A stretch of DNA of 10,462 bases from Acanthamoeba lenticulata. Taxonomy: Eukaryota; Discosea; Longamoebia; Acanthamoebidae. Below, piece by piece: positions 9,303-10,462 of this stretch (position 1 is the first letter of the stretch; each line of letters begins with the position of its first letter). The position numbers and the translations under genes were made by a program. Under the pieces are notes generated by a model. The model saw nothing but the letters and a program-made list of their open reading frames with translations, was not told where the DNA came from and did no database searches. The stretch spans positions 1 to 10,462 of the forward strand of contig NAVB01000756.1 in assembly GCA_002179805.1 (NCBI GenBank). Reading direction: 5' to 3'.

Positions 9303-9460
9303 GTCCTGGGTCGTCCCGATACTGTAAAACAAAAAAAAATGTGCTCTTTCCCAACAATTTCAAGCAGTTACTCAAAAGAAAAGGTAGCGATAATTCTGGT
9401 CCAGGTAAAAAGCGCTGAGAAAAAGATTTTTTGCAGTTTAGTCTCCGGCCGATCAAGAAG
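9303..9460 (+). promoter_or_regulatory. Spacer between CH-LIM gene and SF3B2 gene
   Basis: These 158 bases hold the 3' end of the CH-LIM transcript and the promoter and leader of the SF3B2 gene. They are AT-rich, with an A-run at 9332-9340. GATTTTTTGCAG ending at 9436 looks like a splice acceptor, and GGTAGCG near 9383 or GGTAAAA near 9404 could be donors, so a short 5' UTR intron is possible. No coding frame is evident. Confidence 0.35.
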
Positions 9461-10462
9461 ATGGCAACTCTAGCGCCTGCCGTTGCTGCGGATGGGCTCA
9501 AAGCGAAAGAGGAGACGATTAATGGAGCCTCGATCGCAGAGAAGAGCGGGAAGAAGAGGAAGAGGGTGGTAAAGAAAAAGAAGAAGAAGAAGGCCAAGCA
9601 GCCTCGATTGATGCCCGTTAAGCAAGAAGAGGACACAAAGGCCAATGATTCCGTTGAGGAGGGTGAGATCGAATATGTTTCGTATAGGCCCCAGGATGCG
9701 GAAGACGCTGCCGCCTTTGCTGCTTTTTCAAACATCTTTGCCAAATTCGCTGCGCCAGAAGAACTCTGCATGAGCAAGGAGGAGCGCGAGCAGCTTGAAA
9801 AGGCCAAGAAAGAAGAAGAAGAGGAGGCCGAGAAGAAGAGCGCCGACGACGATGAGGCCAAGGCTGCGGGCGAGAATGGAGAAGACGGCGAAGCGGCCAT
9901 GTCGAAGAGGGAGCGAAAGAAGCAGAAGCGATTGTCGGTAGCCGTTCTCAAGCAGCTCGTAGCGCGCCCCGAGGTAGTCGAGGTGTGGGACGTCACGGCG
10001 GGCGATCCTCCACTGCTGGTAATGCTCAAATCGTACCGCAACACCGTGCCAGTGCCGCGACACTGGTGCCAGAAGAGGAAGTACCTTCAAGGCAAGCGCG
10101 GTATTGCGAAGCCGCCATTCGAGCTGCCCGAATTCATCGCCGCCACGGGCATCACTCGCATTCGGCAGGCCCTTCAGGAGGAAGATGAGAAGAAGAAGCT
10201 CAAGCAGAAGCAGCGCGAGCGTATGGCGCCCAAGATGGGCAAGCTCGACATTGACTACCAGGTCCTGCACGACGCGTTCTTCCGCCATCAGACCAAGCCC
10301 AAGCTCACCCAGCACGGCGACACCTACTACGAGGGCAAAGAGTTTGAGGTGCGGCTCAAGGAGAAGCGCCCTGGCATGCTCTCGGCCGATCTCAAGGAGG
10401 CCCTCAGCATGCCCGACGGCGCGCCCCCGCCGTGGCTCATCAACATGCAGCGCTACGGCCCG
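9461..10462 (+). CDS. SF3B2: Splicing factor 3B subunit 2 (SF3B2/SAP145), 3' partial
   Basis: An open frame of 334 codons runs from ATG 9461 off the right edge with no stop and no intron. SF3B2 is a core protein of the SF3b complex in the U2 snRNP and acts in branch-point recognition in the nucleus. Residues 1-146 are variable: a basic run (KKRKRVVKKKKKKKAKQPR, a likely nuclear signal) and Glu/Lys-rich helices. From residue 147 the DUF382 core is strongly conserved: LSVAVLKQLVARPEVVEVWD, then VPVPRHWCQKRKYLQGKRGI, then KPPFELPEFI, PKMGKLDIDYQVLHDAFFRH and QTKPKLTQHGDTYYEGKEFE. The end, PPPWLINMQRYGP, enters the PSP domain. Human SF3B2 (895 aa) has a much longer N-terminus including a SAP domain; I see no SAP domain here. 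The start is the first ATG of the frame after an AT-rich leader. Confidence 0.95.
   Translation, partial: MATLAPAVAADGLKAKEETINGASIAEKSGKKRKRVVKKKKKKKAKQPRLMPVKQEEDTKANDSVEEGEIEYVSYRPQDAEDAAAFAAFSNIFAKFAAPEELCMSKEEREQLEKAKKEEEEEAEKKSADDDEAKAAGENGEDGEAAMSKRERKKQKRLSVAVLKQLVARPEVVEVWDVTAGDPPLLVMLKSYRNTVPVPRHWCQKRKYLQGKRGIAKPPFELPEFIAATGITRIRQALQEEDEKKKLKQKQRERMAPKMGKLDIDYQVLHDAFFRHQTKPKLTQHGDTYYEGKEFEVRLKEKRPGMLSADLKEALSMPDGAPPPWLINMQRYGP

Noticed and set aside
9286..10044. A 252-codon Ser- and Phe-rich open frame on the minus strand
   Set aside because: It mirrors the Lys/Glu/Ala-rich codons of SF3B2 and the end of the CH-LIM gene; no family resemblance.
9728..10315. A 195-codon Leu-rich open frame on the minus strand, which could look like a membrane protein
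   Set aside because: The opposite strand encodes the unmistakable SF3B2 DUF382 core; the Leu runs are complements of Lys/Glu codons.

Overview
The window looks like nuclear DNA of a free-living amoeba, most probably Acanthamoeba or a close relative. It is GC-rich and densely packed, with five protein genes in 10.5 kb. At least 21 short spliceosomal introns (about 60-110 bp, with one candidate of 168 bp) can be placed by reading-frame phase and domain continuity. Most donors are of GTACG, GTATG or GTGCG type and most acceptors end in CAG. The amoeba assignment is inferred from gene style and domain content; no marker gene settles it.

Layout. (1) 1-1475, minus: a C2 domain fused to a YiiX/C92-type permuted papain-like domain; the C-terminus runs off the left edge and the 5' end is not fully resolved. 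(2) 1825-4379, minus: an 804-residue protein with a low-complexity N-terminal half, four C4 zinc ribbons and a C-terminal SAM domain. (3) 4571-6510, plus: a MINDY-3/4-type (DUF4205) deubiquitinase of 552 residues with a Cys-rich finger before its last conserved block. (4) 6779-9302, plus: a 13-exon, 561-residue protein with CH, coiled-coil and three LIM domains, resembling the Dictyostelium ChLim architecture. (5) 9461 to the right edge, plus: the SF3B2/SAP145 subunit of the U2 snRNP SF3b complex, intron-free in the visible part.

Genes 2 and 3 are divergent and share a 191-bp spacer holding a perfect TGACGTCA palindrome. Genes 3, 4 and 5 follow head-to-tail with spacers of 268 and 158 bp. I see no operon logic, mobile element, CRISPR array, tRNA or rRNA. 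Functions are mixed: membrane/lipid signalling, protein scaffold, ubiquitin removal, actin cytoskeleton and splicing.

I did not find a new multi-gene system. The most notable points are a probable GC-AG intron in the CH-LIM gene, the repeated zinc-ribbon/SAM architecture, the finger inside the MINDY protein, and an unresolved 5' region of gene 1 that contains a perfect 10-bp hairpin.
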